64,000 nucleotides of DNA from Sorangium cellulosum So0157-2 (GTDB lineage Bacteria > Myxococcota_A > Polyangia > Polyangiales > Polyangiaceae). Position 1 is the first letter of the stretch, and every line of letters starts with the position of its first letter. The stretch lies in assembly GCF_000418325.1 (NCBI RefSeq), contig NC_021658.1, forward strand, positions 11,298,001 to 11,362,000, given 5' to 3'. The notes beneath the pieces are model-generated. The model ran no database searches. It was not told where the DNA came from and was given only the letters and a program-made list of their open reading frames with translations. A program made the translations under genes and the position numbers. Positions 10,713 through 19,135 of the stretch are shown here, one piece after another.

Positions 10713-11804
10713 TCACCACGTGCCCTGAAGGAAGACCCCCGCCCGCTCTGCCGTCATCACCGGCACGACGCGGACGCCCTGGCGGGCCGGCTCGCTCGCC
10801 AGGTACGACAGATCCGTGAGGAACGCGGCCACCGTCACGGCCGCGAAGACGCCGCCCGCCACCAGCGTCCCCACCCCGAGCTCGCGGAACAGGTCCCGCG
10901 CCTCGGCCGTGTCGCGGAGCTCGGCGCAGGCCGGCGGCGCGTCCGCCCCCCCGCACGCGGACGGGTCCCCTCCCCCGCGGCGGAGCGCGGCCTCCTGCGC
11001 GGCGAGGTCGTCGCGGAGGACGCCGGACCGCAGGAGGAAGACCGTGCCGGCCGCCACCGTCGCCGTCGTGAGCGCCACCCCGCCGATGCGCAGCTCCGCC
11101 AGCGGGAAGGTCGACCCCGCCGGAGGCGCAGCCGGAGCCGCCGAGAGCGGCGCAGCAGGGGCCGCCTCCGGCGCGCGCGCGACGCGCTCCGGAAGGCGCC
11201 GCAGCTTGAGGGCGATCGGGTGCGTCAGGCCAGCCTCGGCGAAGAACGAGCTCACCGCCTCCTCGTGCCCCTCGAGCCGCGCCCGCGCGGTGTGTTGCCC
11301 CGGCTCCACGAACACCTCGTGGACCGGCTCCGGCGGGTAGAGCGCCTGCTCGTCGATCAGGACCTCGGCGCCCGGCGGATTGGTCGTCACGTAGACCGTC
11401 GCCACGCGCTTCGCGGCGCGCTGCAGGCCGTCATCGACCTGGCCGCGGAGCCACCCGCTGATCACGCCCCGGTGCTGGAGGCACTGCGCCAGGTGGCTCG
11501 CCGCGTCCCGATGCCGCTGCAGCGCGAGCTCGACGAGCCCGAGCTCACCGGCGATCGTCGCCCGCTCCGCGTCGGTCGTCCACGCCCCCTGCGCGGCCTC
11601 CAGCGCCCGCTCGTAGGTCGCCGCGGCCGCCACCAGCCGCCCGGCCGCCTGCGCCTGCCTGGCGCGGCGCAGCAGCCCCGCCGTCATCGACGCCGCGCGC
11701 ACGTCCGGATCGGCGTAGGGCTCGTCCGCGCTCGCCGCATTCCCGACACCGGCGACGGACATCCCGAGGGCACATGGCAGCAGCCAGGAGATCAAGCGAC
11801 GCAC
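10713..11804 (-). CDS. PEGA-domain exported/membrane protein with TPR-like N-terminus
   Basis: 363 residues. A signal peptide (about residues 1-26, ending GNAASA) is followed by an Ala-rich helical region resembling tetratricopeptide units (residues 40-130). A PEGA domain comes next (VYVTTNPPGAEVLIDE ... VEPGQHTARARLEGHEEA, about residues 135-200), then a Pro/Ala linker and two hydrophobic segments (about 245-262 and 312-332). PEGA domains are beta-rich modules common in surface proteins of delta-proteobacteria and planctomycetes, and are thought to mediate contacts at the envelope. The same layout recurs in the interrupted gene at 33867, so this belongs to a paralogous family. It lies upstream of the lipoprotein and SpvB/RHS genes on the same strand but is separated by more than 500 bases. 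Confidence 0.8.
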   Translation of the reverse strand: MRRLISWLLPCALGMSVAGVGNAASADEPYADPDVRAASMTAGLLRRARQAQAAGRLVAAAATYERALEAAQGAWTTDAERATIAGELGLVELALQRHRDAASHLAQCLQHRGVISGWLRGQVDDGLQRAAKRVATVYVTTNPPGAEVLIDEQALYPPEPVHEVFVEPGQHTARARLEGHEEAVSSFFAEAGLTHPIALKLRRLPERVARAPEAAPAAPLSAAPAAPPAGSTFPLAELRIGGVALTTATVAAGTVFLLRSGVLRDDLAAQEAALRRGGGDPSACGGADAPPACAELRDTAEARDLFRELGVGTLVAGGVFAAVTVAAFLTDLSYLASEPARQGVRVVPVMTAERAGVFLQGTW

Positions 11805-11857
11805 GCACTCTGAGATACTTGCTGCGGCGATCCCAAGTCAATTGGCAGCTTCGGCAC

Positions 11858-11935
11858 TCCACGGTCCCGTAGGCCTGCGTCCACGCCCGCGTTCCATCCG
11901 GCTATGTGGTCCGCGCCCGCACAGGCCGCTCGCCG
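11858..11935 (-). pseudogene. Relic of a PHP-phosphoesterase 3' end
   Basis: Read on the minus strand this gives 26 codons matching the last 26 residues of the PHP protein at 17178-18254 at 20 positions (relic: GERPVRART then a stop, PDGTRAWTQAYGTVE). The relic has an internal TAG where the intact gene has an arginine codon, and its terminal stop is lost. Nothing else of the gene is recognisable here, so it is a residual fragment of a second copy. Confidence 0.7.
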
Positions 11936-12112
11936 CCGCGCGCGAAGGAGCGCCGGCGAGCCGCGTCGGCTCAGCCGTTTTTGACGCAAAGATCCGGTCC
12001 CCCTGCTCCGTGCCCTGGTACACTCCCGGCCGCGCCCCGACAGCGGCCCAGGTCCAGCACAGCGGGCGCTGTTGCGCCGATCACACCGGCCGTCGACGAC
12101 CAAGGGAAAGCC

Positions 12113-13090
12113 GTGGAGAGCAAGACCAAGAACACGAAGACACGCCCGCAGATCGCGGCCATGGCCGCCAGGGCCTTCGTCGGCGCGGCGCTCGCGGACG
12201 GCGAGGATGCCGTGCGCGAGCTGAAGGAAGGCTGGTTCAACGCGGCTTACGACGTCCGGCTCGCCGACGGCCGCGAGGTCATCCTCAAGATCGCGCCGCC
12301 GAGGGGCGCGGAAGTCCTGTCGTACGAGAAGAACCTCATGGCCACCGAGGTCGCTGCCATGCGCCTGGTCCGGCAGAACCCTGCCATTCCGGTGCCCGAG
12401 GTCTACTTCTACGACGACGCCCGCGATCTGTGCGACTCGGACTATTTCTTCATGGAGAAGATCCGCGGGGACAACCTCGAGCACGCGAGGTCGAGCCTGC
12501 CCCCCGAGGCTCAGGCGTCCGTCGACCGGCACATCGGCGAGATCATCCGGGAGATCAACGGCTTCACCGGCGCCTATTTCGGTTATGACGGGAACCCGGA
12601 CCTGCGCGCGAGCACCTGGAGAGAGGCGTTCCTCAAGATCATGGAGTCGGTGCTCGCCGACGGCGCAAGGAAGAACGTGGTGTACGACCACGGCTACGAC
12701 GACATCCGCGCCGCCATCCTCAAGCACGCCCCCGCGCTGGAGGAGATCACCACGCCCCGCCTTGTCCACTGGGACGCCTGGGACCTCAACCTGTTCGTCA
12801 AGGACGGCAGGGTCACCGGCATCATCGACTTCGAACGGGCGCTCTGGGCCGATCCCTTGATGGAGTCCCAGTTCCGGTTGCTCTTCAGCGACGGGATCAC
12901 CCACAGCATGCGCGGCTACGGCAAGACCTCCTTCACCCGGGAAGAGGAACAAAGGTGCTGCCTGTACTCGCTGCACCTCGCCCTGGTGATGAACACGGAG
13001 TGCTATTACCGGAGCTACGACACCGATTCCGTCTACAACCTCTCCAGGCAGATGATGGGCGCGAGCATGGACTGGCTGAAGGCCGGCTGA
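12113..13090 (+). CDS. APH-family phosphotransferase (aminoglycoside phosphotransferase-like)
   Basis: 325 residues from a GTG at 12113, chosen because AAGGGA lies about 8 bases upstream and the protein-like sequence begins there (VESKTKNTK). The APH/choline-kinase fold is shown by the small-lobe lysine (VILKIAPP), the catalytic Brenner motif HWDAWDLN (about residue 219) and the metal-binding IIDFERA. Members phosphorylate hydroxyls of antibiotics, amino sugars, choline and other small molecules; the substrate cannot be read from sequence. Six bases separate it from the MATE gene, which is itself one base from a LysR gene, so the three look co-transcribed. With transporters on both sides, modification and efflux of a toxic small molecule is a reasonable inference. 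Confidence 0.85.
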   Translation: MESKTKNTKTRPQIAAMAARAFVGAALADGEDAVRELKEGWFNAAYDVRLADGREVILKIAPPRGAEVLSYEKNLMATEVAAMRLVRQNPAIPVPEVYFYDDARDLCDSDYFFMEKIRGDNLEHARSSLPPEAQASVDRHIGEIIREINGFTGAYFGYDGNPDLRASTWREAFLKIMESVLADGARKNVVYDHGYDDIRAAILKHAPALEEITTPRLVHWDAWDLNLFVKDGRVTGIIDFERALWADPLMESQFRLLFSDGITHSMRGYGKTSFTREEEQRCCLYSLHLALVMNTECYYRSYDTDSVYNLSRQMMGASMDWLKAG

Positions 13091-13096
13091 GCGCGC

Positions 13097-14498
13097 ATGG
13101 GCGGCAACTCCAGGGTCGAGCGCCTGGGGACGGAGAAGATCGGGAAGCTGCTCCTGGAGATGTCTTCCCAGACGACCCTCTCCCTCCTGGTCTATGCCGC
13201 CTACAGCATCACGGATATCTACTTCCTCTCGGTGGGCATCGGCTCGCTCGCGGCCGCGGGCGCCGCGATCGTCTCGCCGGTCCTGATCGCCCTCGGCGCC
13301 GTCTCCACGACCGTCGGGGCCGGCGGCGCCTCGGTGGTCTCCCGGGCGCTCGGCGAGCACGACGTGGAGAAGGCCTCCCGGACCGTGGCGAACACCTTCC
13401 TGATCTTCTGGACGGCGGCGCTCGCCATCACGGTCCTGGGCTCGGTCTTCATCCAGCCGATCGTCCATCTGCTCGGGGCCACCGACAGCATCGCCCCCTA
13501 TGCCATCGAGTACGGGCGGATCATCTTCCTCGGCGCCATCACCAGCACCGGCTACTCGGCCATCATCAGGGCGGACGGCAACGCCAGGTACTCGACCGCC
13601 ATCTGGATCCTCCCCGTCGGCGCCAACATCGTCCTGTGCTGGCTCTTCATCCTCGTGTTGCGGTTCGGCGTCTCGGGCGCCGCCCTGGCGACGGTCTCTG
13701 GCCAGACCCTCTCGGCCGGCATGAGCGTCTATTTCTTCTTCTTCAGAAAGGACCGCTCCTATCGCATCAAGGCGTCGTATTTCAAGCCGGACTGGCCCAT
13801 CATCACCCAGGTGCTGACGATCGGGCTCCCCTCGCTCATCAAGAATTTCAGCGTCAGCCTGGTCGCCATCGCCACCAACAACCTGCTCAGGATGAGCGGC
13901 GGCGACAGCGCCCTCGGCGTGTTCGCGATCGTGGGCCGGCTCTACTCCGGGCTGATCACGCCGCAGACGGGCATCGTCCAGGGGATGCAGCCGCTCGTGG
14001 GGTACAACTTCGGCCAGGGGCACTTCGAGCGGGTACGGGAGACCGTCCGGCTCTCCCTGAGCGCCGCGGTCGTCTATGGCTCGCTCGTCTGCGGCGTCTG
14101 CCTGCTGCTGCCGGCAGCGCTCATCGCCCTGCTCTCCACAGAGAGCGCGATCGTCGCCGAAGGGCAGACCGCCTTGCGGCTGCTGGCGCTGTCCTATCCC
14201 CTGACCGGCGTGGTCATGGTCACGGCGGCCTCGTTCCAGTCGGTCGGCCGGGCCAGGGAGGCGCTGCTGCTCACCCTCGGGGGCACCATCCTCGTCAAGC
14301 TGCCTCCCCCAGGTGCTGCTGCTGGCCTCCCGCCTGTTCTCCGTCACCGGCATCTGGGCCGCGGAGGCGAGCTCCGAGCTGATCCTGTGCCTCGTCTCCT
14401 TCCTCTTGCTGAGGAAGTCGCCTCCTTGGAGCTCCCCCCTCGCCGCCCCTGCTCCGCCGCCCACGGCCGGACGGCTGGGGGAAACCAGAACAGGATAA
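13097..14498 (+). pseudogene. MATE-family multidrug/Na+ antiporter, frameshifted near the 3' end
   Basis: The frame starting at ATG 13097 encodes a multi-pass MATE transporter: LLVYAAYSITDIYFLS in the first helix, then GTPAFM-like alternating hydrophobic and loop segments, and GMQPLVGYNFGQG in the second half. At the C5 run 14306-14310 the protein-like sequence moves to another frame (VLLLASRLFSVTGIWA ... ELILCLVSFLLLRK) and ends at a TAA at 14496. Spliced length is about 467 residues, normal for MATE, and the corrected stop lies one base before the LysR start, which supports the correction. Uncorrected, the frame runs into unrelated Arg-rich sequence overlapping the LysR gene. Either one extra C is a sequencing error or the last helix is lost in this strain. 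Confidence 0.8.
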
Positions 14499-14499
14499 G

Positions 14500-15381
14500 A
14501 TGGATATCTATCAGCTCAAGACCTTCGTCGCTGTGGCTCGCGAAGGCAGCATCACGCGCGCCTCGGCGCTGCTGCACCTGAGCCAGCCCGCGGTGAGCGC
14601 GCATATCAAGGCGATCGAGGACGCGCTCGGCCTTGCCGTGTTCGAACGCACGGCCCGGGGCATGAGCCTGACCCGTGAGGGCGAGCGGCTCCTCGTCAAA
14701 GCGGAACAGGCGCTTGCCGCTCATCGAGACTTGATGGACGAGGCCACGCGTATCAAGGGGCGCCTTGCTGGGAAGCTCCGCCTCGGCGCGGGCAGCAACT
14801 CGAACAATGAGGCAGTCGGGAGGCTCCTTGCGGTCCTCTCGGAGCGCTGCCCTGAAGTCGACGTGGTGCTCAAGCACGACACTTCGCTCGAGATACTCGC
14901 TGGCATACGCAGCGGCAGCCTGGACGCAGGCTTCTACAATGAGTCCGGCGAGCTCGATCCGGAGCTGGCGGCCATCGAAGTGTCTCGATTCAGAATTTAC
15001 CTCGTAGCGCCTCCGGGGCTCGTCGCGGTCTCAGGACGACCAGATTGGAGGTCTCTCGCGGATCTGCCGTGGATCTACCCCACGCTCAGCGCCTGCTGTG
15101 GGCGGGCCGCGGAGAGCCTGTTCAAGGTGAATCAAATACGGCCCAAGCGAATCATCAGCGTCGATCGCAACGACGTCACGCGGACGCTGATCGCCGGTGG
15201 GACCGGAGTTGGCCTGCTGCACGCCGACACCGCGAAGGAGGCCCAGGCCCGGGGAGAGGTCGAGCTTCTCTTCGAATGCCAGACATCGGTACGAGTCCTG
15301 TTCGCGCATCTGGCGAGCCGCGCGCAGGACCCCTTGCTGGCTGCTGCCGCGTCGATCGTTCGAGCAGGGGAAATATCGTAA
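14500..15381 (+). CDS. LysR-family transcriptional regulator
   Basis: 293 residues. The N-terminal winged helix-turn-helix is typical (MDIYQLKTFVAVAREGSITR ... LSQPAVSAHIKAIEDALG, residues 1-60), followed by a periplasmic-binding-protein-like effector domain (about 90-290). LysR proteins bind upstream of target operons and respond to a small-molecule co-inducer. It starts one base after the corrected stop of the MATE gene and is the third gene of the APH-MATE-LysR unit. It converges on the DHA2 exporter with only 22 bases between their stops, so it may control its own unit, that exporter, or both. Confidence 0.93.
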   Translation: MDIYQLKTFVAVAREGSITRASALLHLSQPAVSAHIKAIEDALGLAVFERTARGMSLTREGERLLVKAEQALAAHRDLMDEATRIKGRLAGKLRLGAGSNSNNEAVGRLLAVLSERCPEVDVVLKHDTSLEILAGIRSGSLDAGFYNESGELDPELAAIEVSRFRIYLVAPPGLVAVSGRPDWRSLADLPWIYPTLSACCGRAAESLFKVNQIRPKRIISVDRNDVTRTLIAGGTGVGLLHADTAKEAQARGEVELLFECQTSVRVLFAHLASRAQDPLLAAAASIVRAGEIS

Positions 15382-15403
15382 TTGGGCTCGCCGCTCGGCC
15401 GCG

Positions 15404-16939
15404 TCACGACGCCTCCCCAGGGCGAGCGAGCCCGGACGGGCGCGTCGCGGAGGCACGGCATGCGACCCCGACCGCGAGCGCGGCGACAAGCAGCATCGAT
15501 CCGACCGCGAACGTGACCCTCATCCCGGCGGCGGCGGCCTCGGGGCTCGCCTTCGTGATGTCGCTGGTCGCCGAGGCGAGCGCGAACACGGCGCCCATGG
15601 CGGACGCACCGGTGATGAGGCCCAGGTTGCGCGCCAGATTGAGCATGCCGGAGACGAGCCCTCGCTGGTCCGGATGGATGCCCGTCATGACCGCGGTGTT
15701 GTTCGCCGCCTGGAACAGGGCATAGCTGGCGGTGCTCACGACGGTCGGGACGACGTAGCCCAGGAGGCCGAGCCTCGCTGGCATCATGGACAGGAGAAAC
15801 GAGCCGGCGGCTATGCCGACGAGACCGACGAGGGTCATGCGCTGTGCGCCGACACGGTCCACGATGTGTCCCGCCGGCATGCCCGCCAACGCGGCGACGA
15901 GCGGGCCAGCCGACATGACGGCTCCGACGAGCGCCGCGTCGAGGCCGAGCGCACGAGAGAGATAGAAGGGCCCGACGACCAGCGTCGCCATCATCACCGT
16001 CGAGACGAGCATGCTCATGGCGAGGCTCGCGCTCAGCGCAGCGCCGAGGAACATGGTGAGCCGGATCAGCGGCGCGGTCGCGCGGGCCTCGACGAGCACG
16101 AAGAGCCCCACGCCGACTGCGGCGGTCAGCAGCAGCACTACGTTGGCGGCGCCGAAACGGCCACGCCCGATCGTCATGGCGAGCGCATACGCCGCAAGCG
16201 TCAGCGCGAGCAGCGCCGTGCCAACAAGGTCGAAGGGGGCGCGCCGCCCCCGGCGGTCGAGGGGCAGGTAGCGATACGCGAAGAGGAACGCGAGGACGCC
16301 CAGCGGTACCTGGACGAAGAAGATTGCCCGCCACCCCGCCACGGAGATCAAGGCGCCGCCGAGCGAAGGGCCCAGCGCGGTGCCGATCGCGGACATCGTT
16401 CCGAGCATCCCCATGGCGCTGCCGGTCCTTGCCTTCGGAACCGCCTCGCCGACGAGCGCCACGGCGAGGGACATCATCACGGCCGCGCCGACGCCCTGCG
16501 CCGCTCGGGCGGCGATCAGCAGCCACAGCGCAGACGCGGCGCCGCACAGGACCGAGGCGGCCGTGAAGCAGGAGATCCCTACGAGCAGCAGCCGCCGACG
16601 TCCGGTCATGTCGCCCAGTCGGCCGACGGTGACGATCAGCGTGGTGATGGCGAGGAGGTACGCGAGCACGATCCACTGGACTTCTTGGAAAGAGGCGGTG
16701 AACTCGTGCGCCAGAGTCGGTAGGCCGACGTTGGCGATGCTCGTGCCGAGCGAGGAAAGCAGCATGGATAGCGAAAGGCCAGCCAGCGCCCCTCGAACCG
16801 AGCTTGACGATCCCGCGCGTCCAGCGACCGCCTCATCGCTGTGTCCACGCGCTCGACACGGGCCCGATCGGGGACCATGCATGCCGTGCCCTCGCGAGGC
16901 CGGCGGTCGCTTCGAGTTGGACAGGGGCTGCTCTCGCAT
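15404..16939 (-). CDS. DHA2-family MFS drug exporter (EmrB/QacA type)
   Basis: 511 residues with about 14 predicted membrane helices, the size and topology of DHA2 drug:H+ antiporters. MFS signatures are visible: the loop-2/3 motif GRLGDMTGRRRLLL (about residue 107) and the antiporter-type segment GTALGPSLGGALISVAGWRA (about residue 185). About 45 polar residues precede the first helix (VRGALAGLSLSMLLSSLG), so the true start may lie downstream of 16939, although no better ribosome site was found. Close relatives export quaternary ammonium compounds, antibiotics or the producer's own metabolites. The gene is convergent with the LysR regulator. Confidence 0.9.
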   Translation of the reverse strand: MREQPLSNSKRPPASRGHGMHGPRSGPCRARGHSDEAVAGRAGSSSSVRGALAGLSLSMLLSSLGTSIANVGLPTLAHEFTASFQEVQWIVLAYLLAITTLIVTVGRLGDMTGRRRLLLVGISCFTAASVLCGAASALWLLIAARAAQGVGAAVMMSLAVALVGEAVPKARTGSAMGMLGTMSAIGTALGPSLGGALISVAGWRAIFFVQVPLGVLAFLFAYRYLPLDRRGRRAPFDLVGTALLALTLAAYALAMTIGRGRFGAANVVLLLTAAVGVGLFVLVEARATAPLIRLTMFLGAALSASLAMSMLVSTVMMATLVVGPFYLSRALGLDAALVGAVMSAGPLVAALAGMPAGHIVDRVGAQRMTLVGLVGIAAGSFLLSMMPARLGLLGYVVPTVVSTASYALFQAANNTAVMTGIHPDQRGLVSGMLNLARNLGLITGASAMGAVFALASATSDITKASPEAAAAGMRVTFAVGSMLLVAALAVGVACRASATRPSGLARPGEAS

Positions 16940-17177
16940 GGGAAGAAGTCTGCATCCTCGCGCCGCCGACGATCCAATCGCTTTTTCGTAGGTCGGCCCT
17001 CAGGGAAGCTGAGGTGGGCGCAGCAAGGCCGCCGAGGCCGGGCGGGCCCCCGACCCTGGACCGAACGCGGCGCCCCCCGACGTCGCCATCATCAGCCCGC
17101 CGGCGCTCTTCCCGGGTCGTTCTCGCCTTACCGGCCGCCCACCCGCTCCGCGCCGCGCGCTTCCGCCCTCGCCGCCT

Positions 17178-18254
17178 CTACTCCACCGTCGCGTACGCCG
17201 CCGTCCACGCCCGCTTCCCGTCCGGCCGCGTGATCCGCGCCCGCACGTAGCGCTCCCCGCCGCGCAGCCGGTAGGTCGCCCGCCCCGCCAGCGGCTGCTG
17301 CCGCTCCAGCACGCGCCCGCCCCGCCCGACGAACTCCACAACCGCGCCCGCCGCCACCGGCCACACCGAGAACGCGTCGCCGCCGATCGAGATCCGCCGC
17401 AGCCGCGCGCCCGACGACGCGTAGAGCCGCCCCGCGGCGAGCGCGCCGCAGATCGCCGGGCGCGACACCTCGCGCGAGAACACCTCGACGAACCCCCGGC
17501 CGGGCCCCGCAGCCGGGGCGTTCGACCCGGCCACGAGCTGGTGCAGGTCGTCCACCGCCACGCCGACGATGCCCCCGCCCACGAAGCCGCGCGCCGTCAG
17601 CACCGTGTCCCAGAGCGCCTCGTGCGACGGCCGCGCCGCGTCACCCTCCGTGTGCACGTAAGGGTGCCCGCTGTGGATCTCCAGGAGCTCCGCCGCAGGC
17701 GCCCCCAGGAGGTCGCCGCCCGTGAGCGCCCAGTCGAAATTCGGATGGTTGATGAGCGCCACGCCCCCCTGCGCTCGCACCCGCCCGACCGCCCAGCTCA
17801 GCGCCTCGCCCTTGGTGGGGAAATCGCCGCCGCCGATCGTCGCCCGCGTGCAGAGCGCGTTCACGTGCACCTGCCGCCCTTCCGCCGACATCGTGATCTC
17901 CTCACCGGGGAGGACGACGAAATTCGGCTGTGCCTCGAAATCCCGGAACATCGCAGGATCGACGCGCTGGTTGTGATCCGTCAGGGCCACGAACGCATAC
18001 CCGTTGTCGCGGTACCAGCGGACGACCTCGCGCGGCTCGCTGTCCCCGTCGCTCCGCGACGTGTGCGTGTGGAGATTTCCGCGCTGAAACACCTCCACGT
18101 CGAGCGTCTGCTCGAACCGCAAGGGCCCCGGCGGCCCGCCCGGGGGCTCGGGGGCGTCGGAGGAGGACCAGGCGCGCTCCCTCCAGGAGGCGAGCGCGAG
18201 GACGGCCGCCGCGCCGATGACCAGGAGAGCATTCCAGCGTCTGCGCATCCCCAT
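17178..18254 (-). CDS. Membrane-anchored PHP-domain phosphoesterase (CehA/McbA type)
   Basis: 358 residues. An N-terminal hydrophobic anchor or signal (about residues 8-24) precedes a PHP metal-dependent hydrolase domain with the expected metal-ligand motifs: NLHTHTSRSDG (HxH), ALTDHNQ, GEEITMS, LINHPNFDW, EIHSGHPY and VAVDDLHQ. PHP proteins hydrolyse phosphoesters or carbamate-like bonds using two or three metal ions; the substrate here is unknown. The tail (about 265-358) is a small beta domain. A relic of a second copy of this tail sits at 11858-11935. The gene is divergent from the glycosyltransferase at 18424. Confidence 0.85.
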   Translation of the reverse strand: MGMRRRWNALLVIGAAAVLALASWRERAWSSSDAPEPPGGPPGPLRFEQTLDVEVFQRGNLHTHTSRSDGDSEPREVVRWYRDNGYAFVALTDHNQRVDPAMFRDFEAQPNFVVLPGEEITMSAEGRQVHVNALCTRATIGGGDFPTKGEALSWAVGRVRAQGGVALINHPNFDWALTGGDLLGAPAAELLEIHSGHPYVHTEGDAARPSHEALWDTVLTARGFVGGGIVGVAVDDLHQLVAGSNAPAAGPGRGFVEVFSREVSRPAICGALAAGRLYASSGARLRRISIGGDAFSVWPVAAGAVVEFVGRGGRVLERQQPLAGRATYRLRGGERYVRARITRPDGKRAWTAAYATVE

Positions 18255-18423
18255 AGCGACGATAAGGAGAGTATACAGGACGCCTCGACCGCGACCACTT
18301 CGGCGCAGCGCAATCGCACCTCCGCGCGCCCCCTCACCGGCGCTCCGGCGCGCCCGTCCCCCGTCCGTTCATTCGGGCTCGAATCGTCGCGCCAGGGGCG
18401 CGCCCGGCGGCATACTGCCTCCC

Positions 18424-19061
18424 GTGCCGCGCCCCCTGCTCGCCCTCGTCATGATCGTCAAGGACGAGGCGCCCTCCATCCGCGAGACCCTCGCCTCCGT
18501 CAGGCCCCACATCGACCGCTTCACCCTCCTCGACACCGGCTCCACCGACGGCACCCAGGCCCTCGCGGCCGCCGCCCTCGAGGGGGTCCCGGGCGACCTC
18601 GTGGAGGAGCCGTTCGTCGACTTCGGCGCGACGCGCAATCGCGCGCTCGACCTCGCGGGCGACGCCGCCGTGTTCACCCTCATGCTGAGCGGCGACGAGC
18701 GCCTCGTCGGCGGCGGGGCGCTCCGCCGCTTCTGCGAGGAGCGCCGCGACGCCTCGGGCCCGGGCCACGGCGCCTACTACGTCCGCGTGCGTTACGGCGA
18801 CGCCGTCTACGACTCCGCCCGGCTCGCCCGCGCCTCGGCCGGGTGGCGCTACGTCGGCGCCACCCACGAGGTGCTCACCCGGCAAGGCGAGCCGCCCCCC
18901 TCGATCCGGGTCCCCGACGCCCAGGTCGTCCACGACCTCTCCCGCCGCGACCCCGCGGCCCAGACCCGGCGGTGGGAGCGCGATCTCGAGCTGCTCTCGG
19001 CCGCGCTCGCCCGCGCCTGCTCCGGAACCTCGCCTTCTACGCGACCGCGACGAAGCGCTGA
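18424..19061 (+). pseudogene. Family-2 glycosyltransferase, truncated and probably frameshifted
   Basis: From a GTG at 18424 the frame gives about 195 residues of a GT2 domain: ALVMIVKDEAPSIRETLASV, the nucleotide-sugar motif LLDTGSTDGTQ, and RWRYV-like/THEVL elements ending at LELLSAALARA. After about 19015 codon bias collapses in this frame, which would then run to 19320 antisense to corA. High-GC3 coding resumes in another frame (LLRNLAFYATATKR, stop at 19059-19061). Relatives usually carry about 150 further residues, often TPR-like, so an internal deletion with a frame change has probably removed the C-terminal region. It is likely inactive or altered. Confidence 0.6.
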
Positions 19062-19135
19062 TGCCCCCGTGCCGCCGGGCGGCCCGCGTCCGCGCGGCGC
19101 CGCCGCGACCGCGCCGCTCGCCGCGCCGCCGCCGC

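Noticed and set aside
11792-14464. Minus-strand open frame of 890 codons across the APH and MATE genes
   Set aside because: Low-complexity Arg/Gly/Asp translation lying antisense to two recognisable genes.
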